64,000 nucleotides of DNA from Pseudoips prasinana (lineage: Eukaryota; Arthropoda; Insecta; Lepidoptera; Nolidae). The stretch lies in the NCBI GenBank assembly GCA_951640165.1, contig OX621247.1:34880001-34944000 (forward strand). The letters run 5' to 3'. Positions within the stretch are counted from its first letter, which is position 1, and every line of letters starts with the position of its first letter. The position numbers and the translations under genes are program-made. The notes below the pieces were generated by a model that was given only the letters and a program-made list of their open reading frames with translations, ran no database searches and was not told the origin of the DNA. This document shows, piece after piece, positions 33,840-44,117 of the stretch.

Positions 33840-33995
33840 AGGATCACTCCATATCTTCCGGTGGGTGTCGTAAAAGGCGACTAAGGAATACACCAGGTAG
33901 CCGCGCATAACATGACTCCAATTGTCAACTGGCATGCCAAGCGCGGTGACTACGGCAAACCCTAAAATAAACTTTTGGAGAATTTCTGTGTCCAG
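33840..33995 (+). repeat. RTE-like retroposon 3' tail relic
   Basis: GGTGGGTGTCGTAAAAGGCG, GGCATGCCAAGCGCGGTGAC and an end GAAGATGATGATAATATT. Related, in reverse, to 11388-11530. Confidence 0.5.
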
Positions 33996-34446
33996 GACAA
34001 ATTGTGGTTGAAGATGATGATAATATTATAAAGGAACGTGATGTAGCCACACATTTATCGCTCGATGCAATTACCACACATATATTGCGCTCAATAAATA
34101 ACTTTACAGAAATTCATGTTACAGTATAGATGAAAAGATATATTTACAGTTAATGTTTAAATAAACTAAAAATGTTTCAGATTATAATTTTCGTTGTAAG
34201 ATTACAATCTGAAATATCGATAGCGATCTCTTACAGACAACCTTTGGATGGATAGGAATTAAGAGAAGTGTTTGCTTTGTGCGTAAATAACATGCTTAGC
34301 ACACAAATTATTAATTTGATTACGTATAGCCTAATGATAAGTCGTTTAATAATAATGAGTTATTATCATTTTTATAGTTATTCGTGAACGTTCTTTATTT
34401 ATTTCCTTTATAATTTAAATAAAAAAAGGACTTATAGTATTCAATT

Positions 34447-34698
34447 CGGTCACCGTAGCCTAGTTGGTAGTGCTCCTGCCTCCGAAGCTGGTTTCGAATC
34501 CCGGTAAGTGCAAATATTTGTGTGATGAGCACGAATATTTGTTTCTGAGTCATGGATGTTTTCTATGTATTTAAGTATTTATCTATCTATATTAGTATGT
34601 ATATCGTCGCCTGGTACCCATAGTACAAGCTTTGCTTAGTTTGGGGCTAGGATGATCGGTGTGACATTGTCCCTATATGTTATTATATTATTATATTA
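34447..34698 (+). mobile_element. tRNA-headed SINE, family A (short deletion in head)
   Basis: TAGCCTAGTTGGTAGTGCTC and TTTCGAATCCCGG, but GGTCCTGG just before the B box is missing compared with the other copies. The tail is intact, ending ATTGTCCCTATATG. Confidence 0.85.
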
Positions 34699-36215
34699 AT
34701 TGCAGTTTTTATACCTAGGTGGTAGGTGGTGGTGGTAGATTTAATTTGTTTTGATATCGAAGCTAAAGAGATATAAATAAAAACTGCATCGTAACATCAA
34801 TCTTCCTTGGTTTCTTCCATTTATATTCAGCCTCAAAATTGACCTTGAAAGTTACCTAATCAGTAATCAAGTTAATTTCTAAAAGCGTTATGACTGTAAC
34901 GATCACAATATATCAATTTAGATATGTATAAAAATAAACTAAACACCTATCTTCAAGAAAAAGCGTTTTAGTCAGTTAATTCATTTCTAAATGATAATAA
35001 TATACAGTAGTCTTTACTAATTATGTTATCCCAATGATAATTGTTACCCTTATTCTGTCATAATAAAATTATAATTGACTTAATTTTAAGATTTGCATGC
35101 CAAAATGGTGAAATATAGTTAGCACATTTTATAAATTAGAACATCATGTACCCAACTTTATTTGCAAATAAATAAATATTAATGTATTGTATTGTATAAT
35201 ATTATATAACTGCGACCGAAGGTTTCTTATTCTTCGAAGTAAGTGTTGCCCTGTCTGGCCTCGAAGAATAAGAAAGGTAGTATTTCAACGAATCTGACCC
35301 AGTACAAATTATTATTTTAATACCAACTTCTCGCACAAATTTGTTTGCTGCGGGAATGAATCCGGTGAACTCAATAAAGCGGATGACTGACACCGCTTTT
35401 AACCATATAAGTAAGCTAACTATCTAAAGTCACTTACTATAAAACAGAAAAAAACAACTTTATCAACTCTCCAAGTTGCTAGAAGGAAATGGGGAAGAAA
35501 TATAGCTTTCTAAAGACCGCTACTTAAAACGAGACACGGTTCATAAAGAAGAGACTACAGCTAACTAACACTAAACTTTTATAGAATTCCCCTTTAAAAC
35601 TCGGTCCCTGATAAGTTTATTACTTCACCTATTCCTTCCTTCTCTTGGCTCAGTATCGAACTCCGGAAACGATATCTAAGTTCTACATTTGGCAATCTTG
35701 CTAGCGCAGCATCATCTAATAGTTCACGATTAATAGTTTCCGAAAAAAAATCACGTCGAAAATATACTTATACAGTTTTATATGACTTCTAAAAGAGTAA
35801 TAAAATGGTACTAAATGGTGTACATTTCGGAGAGTTCTCTATAAAATGGTGTTTAATTCCCCATTATTGTTAGAACCCTGTTTCTAAGCAAAGTTTATAG
35901 GGAAAAGGATCAAGCATTCTGGACGGTACAATGCTATGTGATAATAATTTCGATGGTTCTTTAGTATAAGAGAATGGATTCAATTATTCTTAGCGATCGC
36001 GTTTGTACGAATGCTGGAGTAATTTTTGATGAGAGATATCGTTAAATTGATGATGCTTATTTATTTCAATGAGTTGTACCAATATTACGAAAAGGAGAAG
36101 CATTAAAAATGTTACCGACTTAATAAAGAAGAAATAAAATGTTTGTTTAAATAAACAATATATTTACAATAATGTATATCTATATTTATGGCTTTAGCTA
36201 TATACAATACTCGTT
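34699..36215. other. No gene; one hairpin
   Basis: AT-rich. A 15-bp perfect inverted repeat TTTCTTATTCTTCGA (35223-35237) and its complement (35261-35275) with a 23-base loop is the only structure seen. Confidence 0.4.
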
Positions 36216-36221
36216 AATGTA

Positions 36222-36350
36222 CAGACGCCAGCACATCAAGCTACCCAAATCTGTCAATTTTGCCAATTGAAAGTGACCTTATGATTAAGTGATAAAGTTG
36301 TAAATGTGTAAAAGAAATTTGACAGATTGGGATTGGATTGCTGGCGTCTT
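36222..36350. mobile_element. MITE family M1 (CAGACGCCAGCAC ends, TA target)
   Basis: Starts CAGACGCCAGCACATCAAGC and ends with the complement (TTGCTGGCGTCTT), flanked by TA on both sides. Same family as 60251-60354 and 63363-63523. The TA duplication fits Tc1/mariner-type MITEs. Confidence 0.75.
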
Positions 36351-36515
36351 TACACCAAATAACATGATATAATAACATAATATATAATAACAGATATAAA
36401 GACGATAGTTGGTCTTATCGCTGCTGCGATCAGATAGATAAATGGAATATTATAAATTAATATAAAAATGGCTTGTGAGGGTGTTTGAATTCATTGATTT
36501 TCAAGGTTAACTAGA

Positions 36516-36765
36516 TGCTCTCACCGGTCCGTAAGCGATCGGCGAGGTTAAGCAACTAGGCTCGCGGTCAGTCCATAGATGGGTGACCACCAAAGTCGTT
36601 CAATTTCTGAGCCCCTCCGTGCTTCGGAGGGCACGTCAAGCTGTCGGTCCCATTTGTAGTCATTAGGCAACAGACGTTAAGTCATGTCAGAGGCGTACTG
36701 GGCGGCTTGAACAACCCTGACACTAGGGTAACCACTGCCCATACGATAAGTAAGTAATCGCCCTC
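36516..36765 (+). mobile_element. 5S rRNA-derived SINE (family F), nearly full length
   Basis: The head GAGGTTAAGCAACTAGGCTC ... ATAGATGGGTGACCACC parallels the internal promoter of 5S rRNA (GTTAAGCAACNNNGGGC...GGATGGGTGACC). A unique body (GGAGGGCACGTCAAGCTGTC) and a 3' end GTAACCACTGCCCATACG follow. This is the SINE3 type of organisation, transcribed from a type 1 Pol III promoter. Confidence 0.85.
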
Positions 36766-36794
36766 TATGGCCGTAAGTTAAAATTCTTATTGTA

Positions 36795-37095
36795 AATATC
36801 ATCCTTATATCCGTCATAATAATAATACCTTAATATAGACAGAACCATTGAGAATAATTAAACATAATCTCTTGACAATAACTTGAAACGAGCTAGCTAA
36901 ATAGCATTGCTTTAATAAAATAAATTTTATAAATGTTTTCATACAATGTGTACCTAAATATCTATGTTACTAGAAATAATAATGTATACTTAACTATATT
37001 ACTAAAAACATGTTCTGACTATTAACAAGCGCTTTTTTAAAGTCTACGTGAATAAAAAAAAAACCTTTTTTATTTATTTATTATTGTATTGCCTT
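36795..37095 (+). mobile_element. Family NLR-3U 3' UTR copy, 5'-truncated
   Basis: TAATAATACCTTAATATAGA, AATCTCTTGACAATAACTTG and CATGTTCTGACTATTAACAA to an A-rich/TTTATTTATT end, matching 50330-50640. Confidence 0.8.
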
Positions 37096-37199
37096 CTCCG
37101 TTAGTCAATTAGATGAACGGACTTCCCAAAATGGACACGTTCAGTTACACATAACGGTCCGTAAGTAATCGACGACCTAGTAATGCGACCCGTCTATAC

Positions 37200-37465
37200 G
37201 AGCGGCCTGTTGGCTTGGTTGGTAGATACGCTGCCTTTCACGCCGCAGGTCATGGGTTCGATTCTCACCCGGGACAGATATTTGTGTGCATGAACATGTC
37301 TGTTTGTCCTGAGTCTGGGTGTAAATGATCTATATAAGTATGTATTTACAAAAGTTAAATAGTATATGTAGTATATCAGTTATCTGGTTTCCACAGTACA
37401 AGCTCTGCTTAGTTTGGGACCAGTTGAACGTTGTGTGTATAAAGTCCCAGGATATTATTATTATT
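37200..37465 (+). mobile_element. tRNA-headed SINE, family B
   Basis: GGCCTGTTGGCTTGGTTGG, B box GGGTTCGATTCTC, body TGTGTGCATGAACATGTC, tail CCACAGTACAAGCTCTGC and TATTATTATT end. Confidence 0.82.
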
Positions 37466-37554
37466 CCAAATTATTTATTTATAGTACTTATTTTTAACAT
37501 ATTTATATCTATAAAATTGAAACAAAACAATAATATATAAATAAATATGAAAAA

Positions 37555-37790
37555 AAATAGAGGTCCTCCAGCGGCGAGGTTTGACACCTTAGGCCGCTGG
37601 TGGTCAGGGCGACAGAGTAAGGAACCTCCTTACAATGCGTGCCGTTGCCATTATTGCCGCCTATTGTATCCGACCCTTGACCCAGTGATCTAGCGAAAGC
37701 CTCCTAAGATGTTGGTCGAGGCTCTTCGCTATGAGACCGTTTACGGAGACGACTATCGGGACAATTATTGTTCAGTCCACATCCCACGTT
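37555..37790 (+). repeat. Unclassified retroposon-like repeat
   Basis: Contains CTCCAGCGGCGAGG (similar to 7640-7650) and GCGAAAGCCTCCTAAG (similar to the 3' end of the 14775-15220 insertion). Probably a non-LTR 3' UTR relic. Confidence 0.35.
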
Positions 37791-37799
37791 ATTGTTATT

Positions 37800-37945
37800 A
37801 TTATTATATAGATGGGTGACAATCAAGTGGTATCATTTAAGAGTGTTCCGTGCTTTAGAAGGCACGTTAAGCTGCCGGTCCCAGTTGCTGCGATTAACTG
37901 GTCCGACGGCTTGAACGACACTAGAAAAACCACTACCCATACGTT
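37800..37945 (+). mobile_element. 5S-derived SINE (family F), 5'-truncated
   Basis: Begins ATAGATGGGTGACAATCAAG and runs through GGCACGTTAAGCTGCCGGTC to CACTACCCATACG. Confidence 0.7.
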
Positions 37946-38029
37946 TACAATCGCTGATTCTACGGTATAGTTACCGTTTTAAAGAGTAAAGTATTTCTTT
38001 TTATATATGAACATTGTTAACAGGTATTA

Positions 38030-38610
38030 TGATTGCGGGAAGGTTAGACTGTCCTTTCATCAGGCATTGTTGCGGCAGGCATGTTACTGTACCAATGCCG
38101 GATAAAAGGTTATAATGTAATTTATTGTATTTATATTAATTTTACTATTATTTTTCAATTGTATAATTTTATTATTATTTCTAATTCATATTATGTAATT
38201 TTTTGAAGTTATACTTCTTTTGGCGCGATGGAGAAAAATGATGAGAGTGAATTTTTACGATGCGCGCGCACACCGACACCAAAAAATTTAACAGCATGAA
38301 GTTAGTTCTAGGTGGTATGAGAGCGCATCGTGCGCGCGCATCGTAAAAATAACAGCATGAAGTTAGTTCTAGGTGGTATGAAAATGTATGAGAGTGAACT
38401 TTACTGCTGCTGCTTGCTGTGATGCTTGATGTGATGACGTTAGTTCTAGGTGGTATGAAAATTGATAACTATGTTCAAGTTGTATATTAAGAAGTATAAC
38501 TTCTAACGCGTGTACATAAGTACACACAAGTTTTTTTTTTATTTTAATTTATTAATGTGTTGTGATGGGTGTACTTTACCTGAAATAAATGAATTTATTT
38601 ATTATTAGCG
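38030..38610 (+). mobile_element. Non-LTR 3' end (family N2) split by a TIR element
   Basis: GTCCTTTCATCAGGCATTGTTGCGG-type coding end (DCPF...CG), split across CATGTTACTGTACCAATGCC, then a 3' UTR ending TTACCTGAAATAAATGAATT. Same family as the minus-strand copies 45180-45900 and 61190-61810. The TIR element at 38205-38503 interrupts its 3' UTR. Confidence 0.65.
38205..38503. mobile_element. MITE-like element with 15-bp TIRs and internal repeats
   Basis: Starts GAAGTTATACTTCTT and ends AAGAAGTATAACTTC, perfect complements. Inside, GTTAGTTCTAGGTGGTATGA occurs three times, with GCATCGTGCGCGCGCATCG between the first two. No ORF; the target duplication is not clear. Confidence 0.7.
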
Positions 38611-38614
38611 CGAC

Positions 38615-38790
38615 TAACCTTATTGTTATTTTCCCGACGTTTCGACCAAGTTGCATTGATCGTGGTCACGGGATGACTGGCGCAGCAATGTTTCTCCGCT
38701 ACTAAAAGTGTATATTTCTTTTTAATTACTATGTCAGCAAACAAGGTTACCACCCACCTCATACCAAGCGTAGGTTATATACATTTACAA
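38615..38790. repeat. Unclassified moth-type repeat (GACGTTTCGACC...)
   Basis: CCCGACGTTTCGACCAAGTT and GATCGTGGTCACGGG are, from memory, a widespread sequence in lepidopteran genomes. No termini seen. Confidence 0.4.
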
Positions 38791-38937
38791 AACCCGAGGC
38801 TTATAAACACCTTTTTCCTTTTTTAAAGGGCTTCACTCTGTAGTCTCTTGGGAAAATTGTGGCAAGGAGTTCATTCTACGTGGGGGAAAGTTACGCTTAA
38901 ACTTTACCGTACGATTGCCTAAAACTCAGTATAAGTT

Positions 38938-39290
38938 AGTCTCGTTGGTCTAGCGGTAGCGTGTTCATCCGCAGAGAACGAGGTCCTGAGTTCAAATCCC
39001 AATTTTGGAACTTTTCTATACGTAAAAAGAAAATTTTCTCAGTATCAGCCCGAATTCTAGGAGTGGGCGGTATTATATACGCGTCCATCGGAGAGCACGT
39101 AAAGCCGTCGGTCCTGTACCTGACCTCTTTCCGGTCGTGTCGCTAGTAATCCCATCGGATCATGAGAGTGATGGAATAGAAAGTGCCCTTGTGTTTGCGA
39201 ACACACTTATGCACTAAAATATGTATATAAATAATAATAGCCACGGCGGCCACTTTCAATGGAGACTAGATATCTGGTCTATAAATGATA
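38938..39290 (+). mobile_element. tRNA-headed SINE, family E
   Basis: A box GGTCTAGCGGTAGCGTG and B box GAGTTCAAATCCC; body CAGTATCAGCCCGAATTC and GTCGGTCCTGTACCTGACC; 3' portion TTGTGTTTGCGAACACAC then GGCCACTTTCAATGGAG. Confidence 0.8.
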
Positions 39291-39349
39291 ATGTCCTCCT
39301 AGGTCCTCCTAGGCTAGTAGGACATGATCATTTATTATAATTATATAAT

Positions 39350-39605
39350 TATCATCATCATCATCATTACAGCTAAATAAGTCCACTGCTGGACAAGCCT
39401 CCCTCAAGAATCGTCTTGGGGGGATATGCCATAATCGCCACGCTTGGCAGGCGGGTTGGCGATCGCAGTAAGATGGTCATAGTAATCAGAAGGAAGCTGC
39501 TGCCCATCCTCTGGTAGATATTCCCTCGGGTCGACTTCTACGCCCCCCACGGGATGAGATGGGGTGATGATATTCTGATTCCGATATTTGTCGCCGTCAC
39601 CACAC
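39350..39605. repeat. Retroposon 3' tail, family G2
   Basis: CATCATCATCATCATTAC, then GTCCACTGCTGGACAAG, TTGGGGGGATATGCCATAAT and CGTCACCACACAGC; matches 25250-25475. Confidence 0.62.
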
Positions 39606-39657
39606 AGCAGAGATTATATAATTATAATAAATAATAATGTCTAAAAATATAATTATC

Positions 39658-39885
39658 TGACTGCACGTGTGGCGCAGTGGCTAAGACAGTCGCCTCGCCG
39701 CTTCGTGTCGCGGGTTCGAGTCCCGCGCCGGACAACTAGGTATTTGTGTGACCCATAAATAGTTGTTCTGAATCTGGATGTAATTTGTATCCGTCTGTTA
39801 TATGTTTGTAAAGTATCCCGCGACACAGGGATAAATTACCCTAATGCGGGCGTTGTCTTTTTAAAATAAAAAATAAATAAATTTT
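39658..39885 (+). mobile_element. tRNA-headed SINE, family D
   Basis: A box TGGCGCAGTGGCTAAGAC and B box GGGTTCGAGTCCC, body TCTGGATGTAATTTGTATCC, end GCGGGCGTTGTCTTTTTAAA plus an A-rich tail. Best D copy; others at 41938-42149, 46675-46877 (minus) and 60888-61032 (minus). Confidence 0.85.
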
Positions 39886-39889
39886 GAAA

Positions 39890-40490
39890 ACAATAATCTA
39901 ATTACTGATCCAAGCGATGAAAAAACTTAATCCTACTGGCGACATTCCATGGTGTGCTATGGCAAATATCAAGATATTAATCCACCTGGCATTTTGACAT
40001 TTATGGGGGAGAAAAATTAATGGTGTTTTATGTCCCATTAATCTTGCTTTTATAGGACGTGTCTAATATTTCCCATGGGGTTTAAAAAAGAAATATTATT
40101 TCGATTTTAATGCTTTGCTTTATTTTTGTGATATGTCTGTATCAAAATTATTTAAGTAATAACCAGTGCTTCATACACTTTTTTATCTTAAGAGAAGTGT
40201 TGTTTTTATAATTTATATATAATTGTACTGTTGAGTAAAATAAAATGTAATGTGTAAGATAAGATAAGATAAATACTCTTTATTGCACACCAATTACAGA
40301 CAAAAAATGTGTGTAATGTATTATCAAATCACATTTAATGTTGAACAGGCCTTAAATTAATAACCTATTATTTAAAATTCGGTATTAACATACACTTTTA
40401 GTTGTCAAACTCACAATTCAGCATTCAAATCGAAGTCCCGTTTAAGGCTAGACTACGCCTTAAACTAGACTTAGACTTTTCTGCTGCTGA
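39890..40490. other. No recognisable feature
   Basis: No gene; AT-rich. Confidence 0.35.
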
Positions 40491-40544
40491 CAATTACAAG
40501 TGTATTTTTAATACCCAATAGCAAAAGAAAAAATGTGAGCCGTC

Positions 40545-40775
40545 ACGGGACGCCTGGCAGATGTGAAACATCGACATTATTTTGTAAAGAAAAGAACATA
40601 TTGTGATAGGAACTAAATATGTCATAATGATAAAATAAAAAGTCGATTGCGCGTGGCGACGCGTCGCCACACCGTACACACTACTATCGTATAGCGTGGC
40701 GACGCGTCGCCACGGCATGCGTGGCCACGCCAGAATTTTGTTTTACTTGCGGCTATAGATGTTTCACATCAAAAA
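40545..40775. mobile_element. Possible DNA transposon remnant with twin palindromes
   Basis: GATGTGAAACATC (about 40561-40573) and GATGTTTCACATC (about 40757-40769) face each other. Between them GTGGCGACGCGTCGCCAC, a perfect 18-bp palindrome, occurs at 40653-40670 and 40696-40713. A non-autonomous DNA element is the likeliest reading. Confidence 0.45.
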
Positions 40776-40779
40776 AAAT

Positions 40780-40860
40780 ATCGTCCGGCGGGTCTTAAAC
40801 CACCTCATCTACCAATCCGGGGTAGGCGCTCTGCGTTAAGCTACGAACGATACACACTGG
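40780..40860 (-). mobile_element. tRNA-like SINE head
   Basis: On the minus strand: TAGCTTAACGCAGAGCGCC (A box) and GGTTTAAGACCCGCC (B box), then GGACGATATTTTTTTT. Different from families A-E. Confidence 0.5.
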
Positions 40861-41085
40861 CAGATCAAATTTAGGGTTTCCTTGGTAACAGCCTTTCGGA
40901 GGATGTAGGTGTTATCCATCGGCTTAGTTTTCTAGAAACATGGCCGACCGATATGTTCGCAGTTGCATGTGAAAGATCATAATATCATATTGAAAACACC
41001 TTCCAAATTATTACATTTTAAATGTCCCTGTCCAATTATGATTTCCCATTTTTTATATTAGATTTACGCTTAGCATTTCGAAAAA

Positions 41086-41552
41086 TCCTAACTACTAATA
41101 TTATAAACGCGAAAGTTTGTAAGTATAGCTATAGAAGAAGAAGAAGTACACTTTATTGCAAAAATAAGTCATACAAAATAATGGATACAACAAGAAAATT
41201 AGCTTATTTTAATGCAATTGGCGGCCTTATCGCTAAAAGCGATCTCTTCCAGGCAACCTATAGGATTTTAATGAAACTTTATAATAATATAGCCTATACA
41301 TCAGAATAACACATAGGCTATAATTTATAAAGATATTGTGTTAATTGTACAAAATATGACGATAAGTAGGAAAAAATCTACCTTCTGCGAGCTATTCCGG
41401 TGTGCACTGCCAAAGCGGCTAAAGGTACACATCCTACTAATATTATTATAAATGCGAAAGCTTGTGAGTATAGATGTATGGATGTACGTTTGTTACTGTT
41501 TTACGCCAAAACTACTGTAACGCAGGAACCTGAAACCGCAGGGCATAGCTAG
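41086..41552 (+). mobile_element. Composite Lep1-like Helitrons (two 5' ends, one 3' end)
   Basis: A 5' terminus A|TCCTAACTACTAATATTATA at 41086 is followed by another A|TCCTACTAATATTATTATAA at 41432, and a single CTAG|T end at 41552. The first has lost its 3' end; the second is a very short (121-bp) copy. Confidence 0.7.
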
Positions 41553-41644
41553 TGTTATATAATTTAAATTTATTTCTTGCAAAGTAAGTTTAATAGAGTA
41601 TTAGACATTGCCATGCGATGTATTATCACATCCATGTATTATCT

Positions 41645-41910
41645 CATAGCCAGAGGCTGTCACCAGTCCGTGAGTGATTAGTGAGGTTCAGCAACTAGGC
41701 TCGCGGTCATTCCATAGATGGGTGACCACCAAAGTGGTTTAATTTCTGAGCATCTCCATGCTACGGAGGGCATGTTAAGTTGTCGGTCCCGGTTGTAGCC
41801 ACTAGACAACAGTCGTTAAGACATGTCAGATGTCTAATGGGCGGCTTGATCAACTCTGACACCACTCGGTAACCACTGCCCATACGATAACTAAGTAAGA
41901 TCACACCAGA
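41645..41910 (+). mobile_element. 5S rRNA-derived SINE (family F)
   Basis: GAGGTTCAGCAACTAGGCTC and ATAGATGGGTGACCACC match the 5S promoter part; the 3' end GTAACCACTGCCCATACG is intact. About 5 kb from the 36516 copy, same strand. Confidence 0.85.
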
Positions 41911-41937
41911 CAAAGTTTTATGAAATCCTCAAATAAA

Positions 41938-42149
41938 TACACGCACGTATGGCTCAGCGGCTATGACAGTCACCTCGGCGCTACGTGTCGCGGGTTCTAG
42001 TCCCGCGCCGGACAACTATTTGTGTGACCAATAAATAGTTGTTCAGAGTCTGGATGTAATTTGTGTCCGTCTATTATATGTTTGTAAAGTACCCCGCGAC
42101 ACAGGGATTAAATTCCCATTTGGGGGCGTCGTCTAAACAAAGAAAAAAA
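41938..42149 (+). mobile_element. tRNA-headed SINE, family D
   Basis: TGGCTCAGCGGCTATGAC and GGGTTCTAGTCCC heads, and end GGGGGCGTCGTCTAAACAAAG. Confidence 0.8.
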
Positions 42150-43225
42150 GAATCAAATAGCAAATTACTTTGCTATTGCCAATGTATTTTCTTAACTTCA
42201 TATATTATTCAAATGGATTGAAGTTTCAGTTCCTCGTCTAAAGCAATTCTATTTTAAGAGCACTCCTTTTTAAAAAGTTGTGCCAACTTCGGTGCCCGAA
42301 CCCCAAAATAGCAGGAAAGGGTAATCAGGGCTTTACGTCTAAGTAGAGGCATTAAGGAAAAGAATTTGTTCTTCATTTTTTCCTCCCTTATCAATTACCC
42401 GATGCTTAAGGATAATGTTGTTAATTATCGTTTTGTTGAATGATGTTTGTTGTTTTATTTATATTTTTTGGTTTTACTGGTACTGATATTAATAATGTAG
42501 ATAACAAAAAAAATCACTGAGTATACTCTCTTTCACTGCATCCTTGTTCCGTAGGGAGTAAAGTTCATTTTTGTACTTCAAATGTGTCTACTATCTTGAA
42601 GTCGAGTATACTTTCGAATTATTATACACCGAATTTAACAGGGTGTTGAGCCCTAAAAATATTTCTTATTTATATCTCATGAAAGCGAGGAAATTAAAGG
42701 GTTCTTCGAAGCAGTGAGATCTTTTAAAAAAATGAGACCCAGAAACAAATTTTGAATTGGTCAGCCATTTTTTCAACCCATGATCTTTTTAGTGCAGATA
42801 CCCACCAGCTATTGTGAAGACTGATGGCACCAATCTAGCTCTTCATCAGCCGAGATGAAGAACAGGTCATTAAAAATGTAATTTACCTCTGAAAGGTTTC
42901 TATGGAATGTTGCTTGTGACGTTTGCATCACTCCCGCGTTGCTACCTCTCCCTCTCACAGATGAGCTCTGGTGGCCTTACCTACACCCGAAACCACAACA
43001 TCACCATAATAACAAGTAAGTCCAAAATAGTCCAGGTAGCATTATCTGGAGTATTTAGCATGGCCCATGCGCAGAAATGCAGAATTTTTAGTAGTACATT
43101 TTTTCCTTCAGTGTTTCGTCCTATTGATTTTATTATAACGAATTCTTAGTCTTTTTCTACAGTCGGCAACGCAATCTTAAGTGATTCAATAAAACAACAT
43201 GTTGTAGGTATATATAATTTTGTTT
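42150..43225. other. No recognisable feature
   Basis: No gene or named repeat. Confidence 0.35.
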
Positions 43226-43230
43226 GTTTA

Positions 43231-43415
43231 TCACACTAATATTATAAAGGCAAATGTTTGTGAGTGTGTGAGTATGTATGTTTGTTACTTCTTCAAGTTT
43301 AAACGGCTGGAGCGATTTTAATAAAATTTGGTGTGAGGTTAGCTGACATACTGGATTAACACATAGACTTTAATTTTTAAAGGTTAACGCGGGTAAACCC
43401 GCGGGGCACAGCTAG
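43231..43415 (+). mobile_element. Helitron (Lep1-like)
   Basis: A|TCACACTAATATTATAAAGG ... GGGGCACAGCTAG|T, with a GCGGGTAAACCCGC hairpin close to the 3' end. Confidence 0.87.
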
Positions 43416-43419
43416 TTTG

Positions 43420-44110
43420 AAATAAAATCAAGTATGACACTGTTTGATGTAAATATTATATGCTATCTATTGAAAAATATTTCTTTTATGTAACTACTTT
43501 GGTACAAAATCACATTTAGCATCAAATCATAAATATATTTTTTCTAGATTACATCTTTGAATCAAAGGAATAAATATATATGTTACTTCTATGAAAAAGT
43601 ATGCCGAAGCCAATAATCTTTTACACAGATTAGATTAGATAAGATTAGAACCCAACCAATATAACACAATAATATTTTCTGCTCATATAACTTCATACAA
43701 ATTTTATTAAAAAATTAAGATATCATACCAATGAGACTAAAAACCTCAATGAAAGAAATTATTTTCTTTAAATTCTGTGATTAGGCCCACTGCAGCATTG
43801 GGCTAAAATGTGTCATGGGTCGAAACAATGAACGAGCCCATAGTATTAAAAAATTGCTGCTATTCAATATGAGCAATGATCTAAAGTAGAACAAAACTCT
43901 GAAAACATCACGGTGCGTTCTTGAGTCTTTTCAAAAGTAAAAAGTCATGGCAGTTCTTAGATCAAAGACACTCAAACCATCGACACAAAAAGTGGCTTGA
44001 CGTAATATGCAAAATCCGTTCCTATTCATAACAGCACATGTACCAAGATTAGGTAAGGATTATATATCTTTCAAGCATTATTATCTTTGTATCTAATCTT
44101 ACTTATACTT
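43420..44110. other. No recognisable feature
   Basis: No gene or named repeat. Confidence 0.35.
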
Positions 44111-44117
44111 TTATTTT

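Noticed and set aside
36516..36600. A genuine 5S rRNA gene
   Set aside because: Only the promoter-like middle part matches; the 5' third and 3' end of 5S rRNA are missing and the unit repeats with a SINE body.
37245..37275. tRNA-gene-like boxes in several places (e.g. 25112, 37200, 39660, 41938, 58780)
   Set aside because: The A and B boxes continue into long shared bodies and tails, repeat many times, and lack a consistent acceptor stem. They are SINE heads, not tRNA genes.
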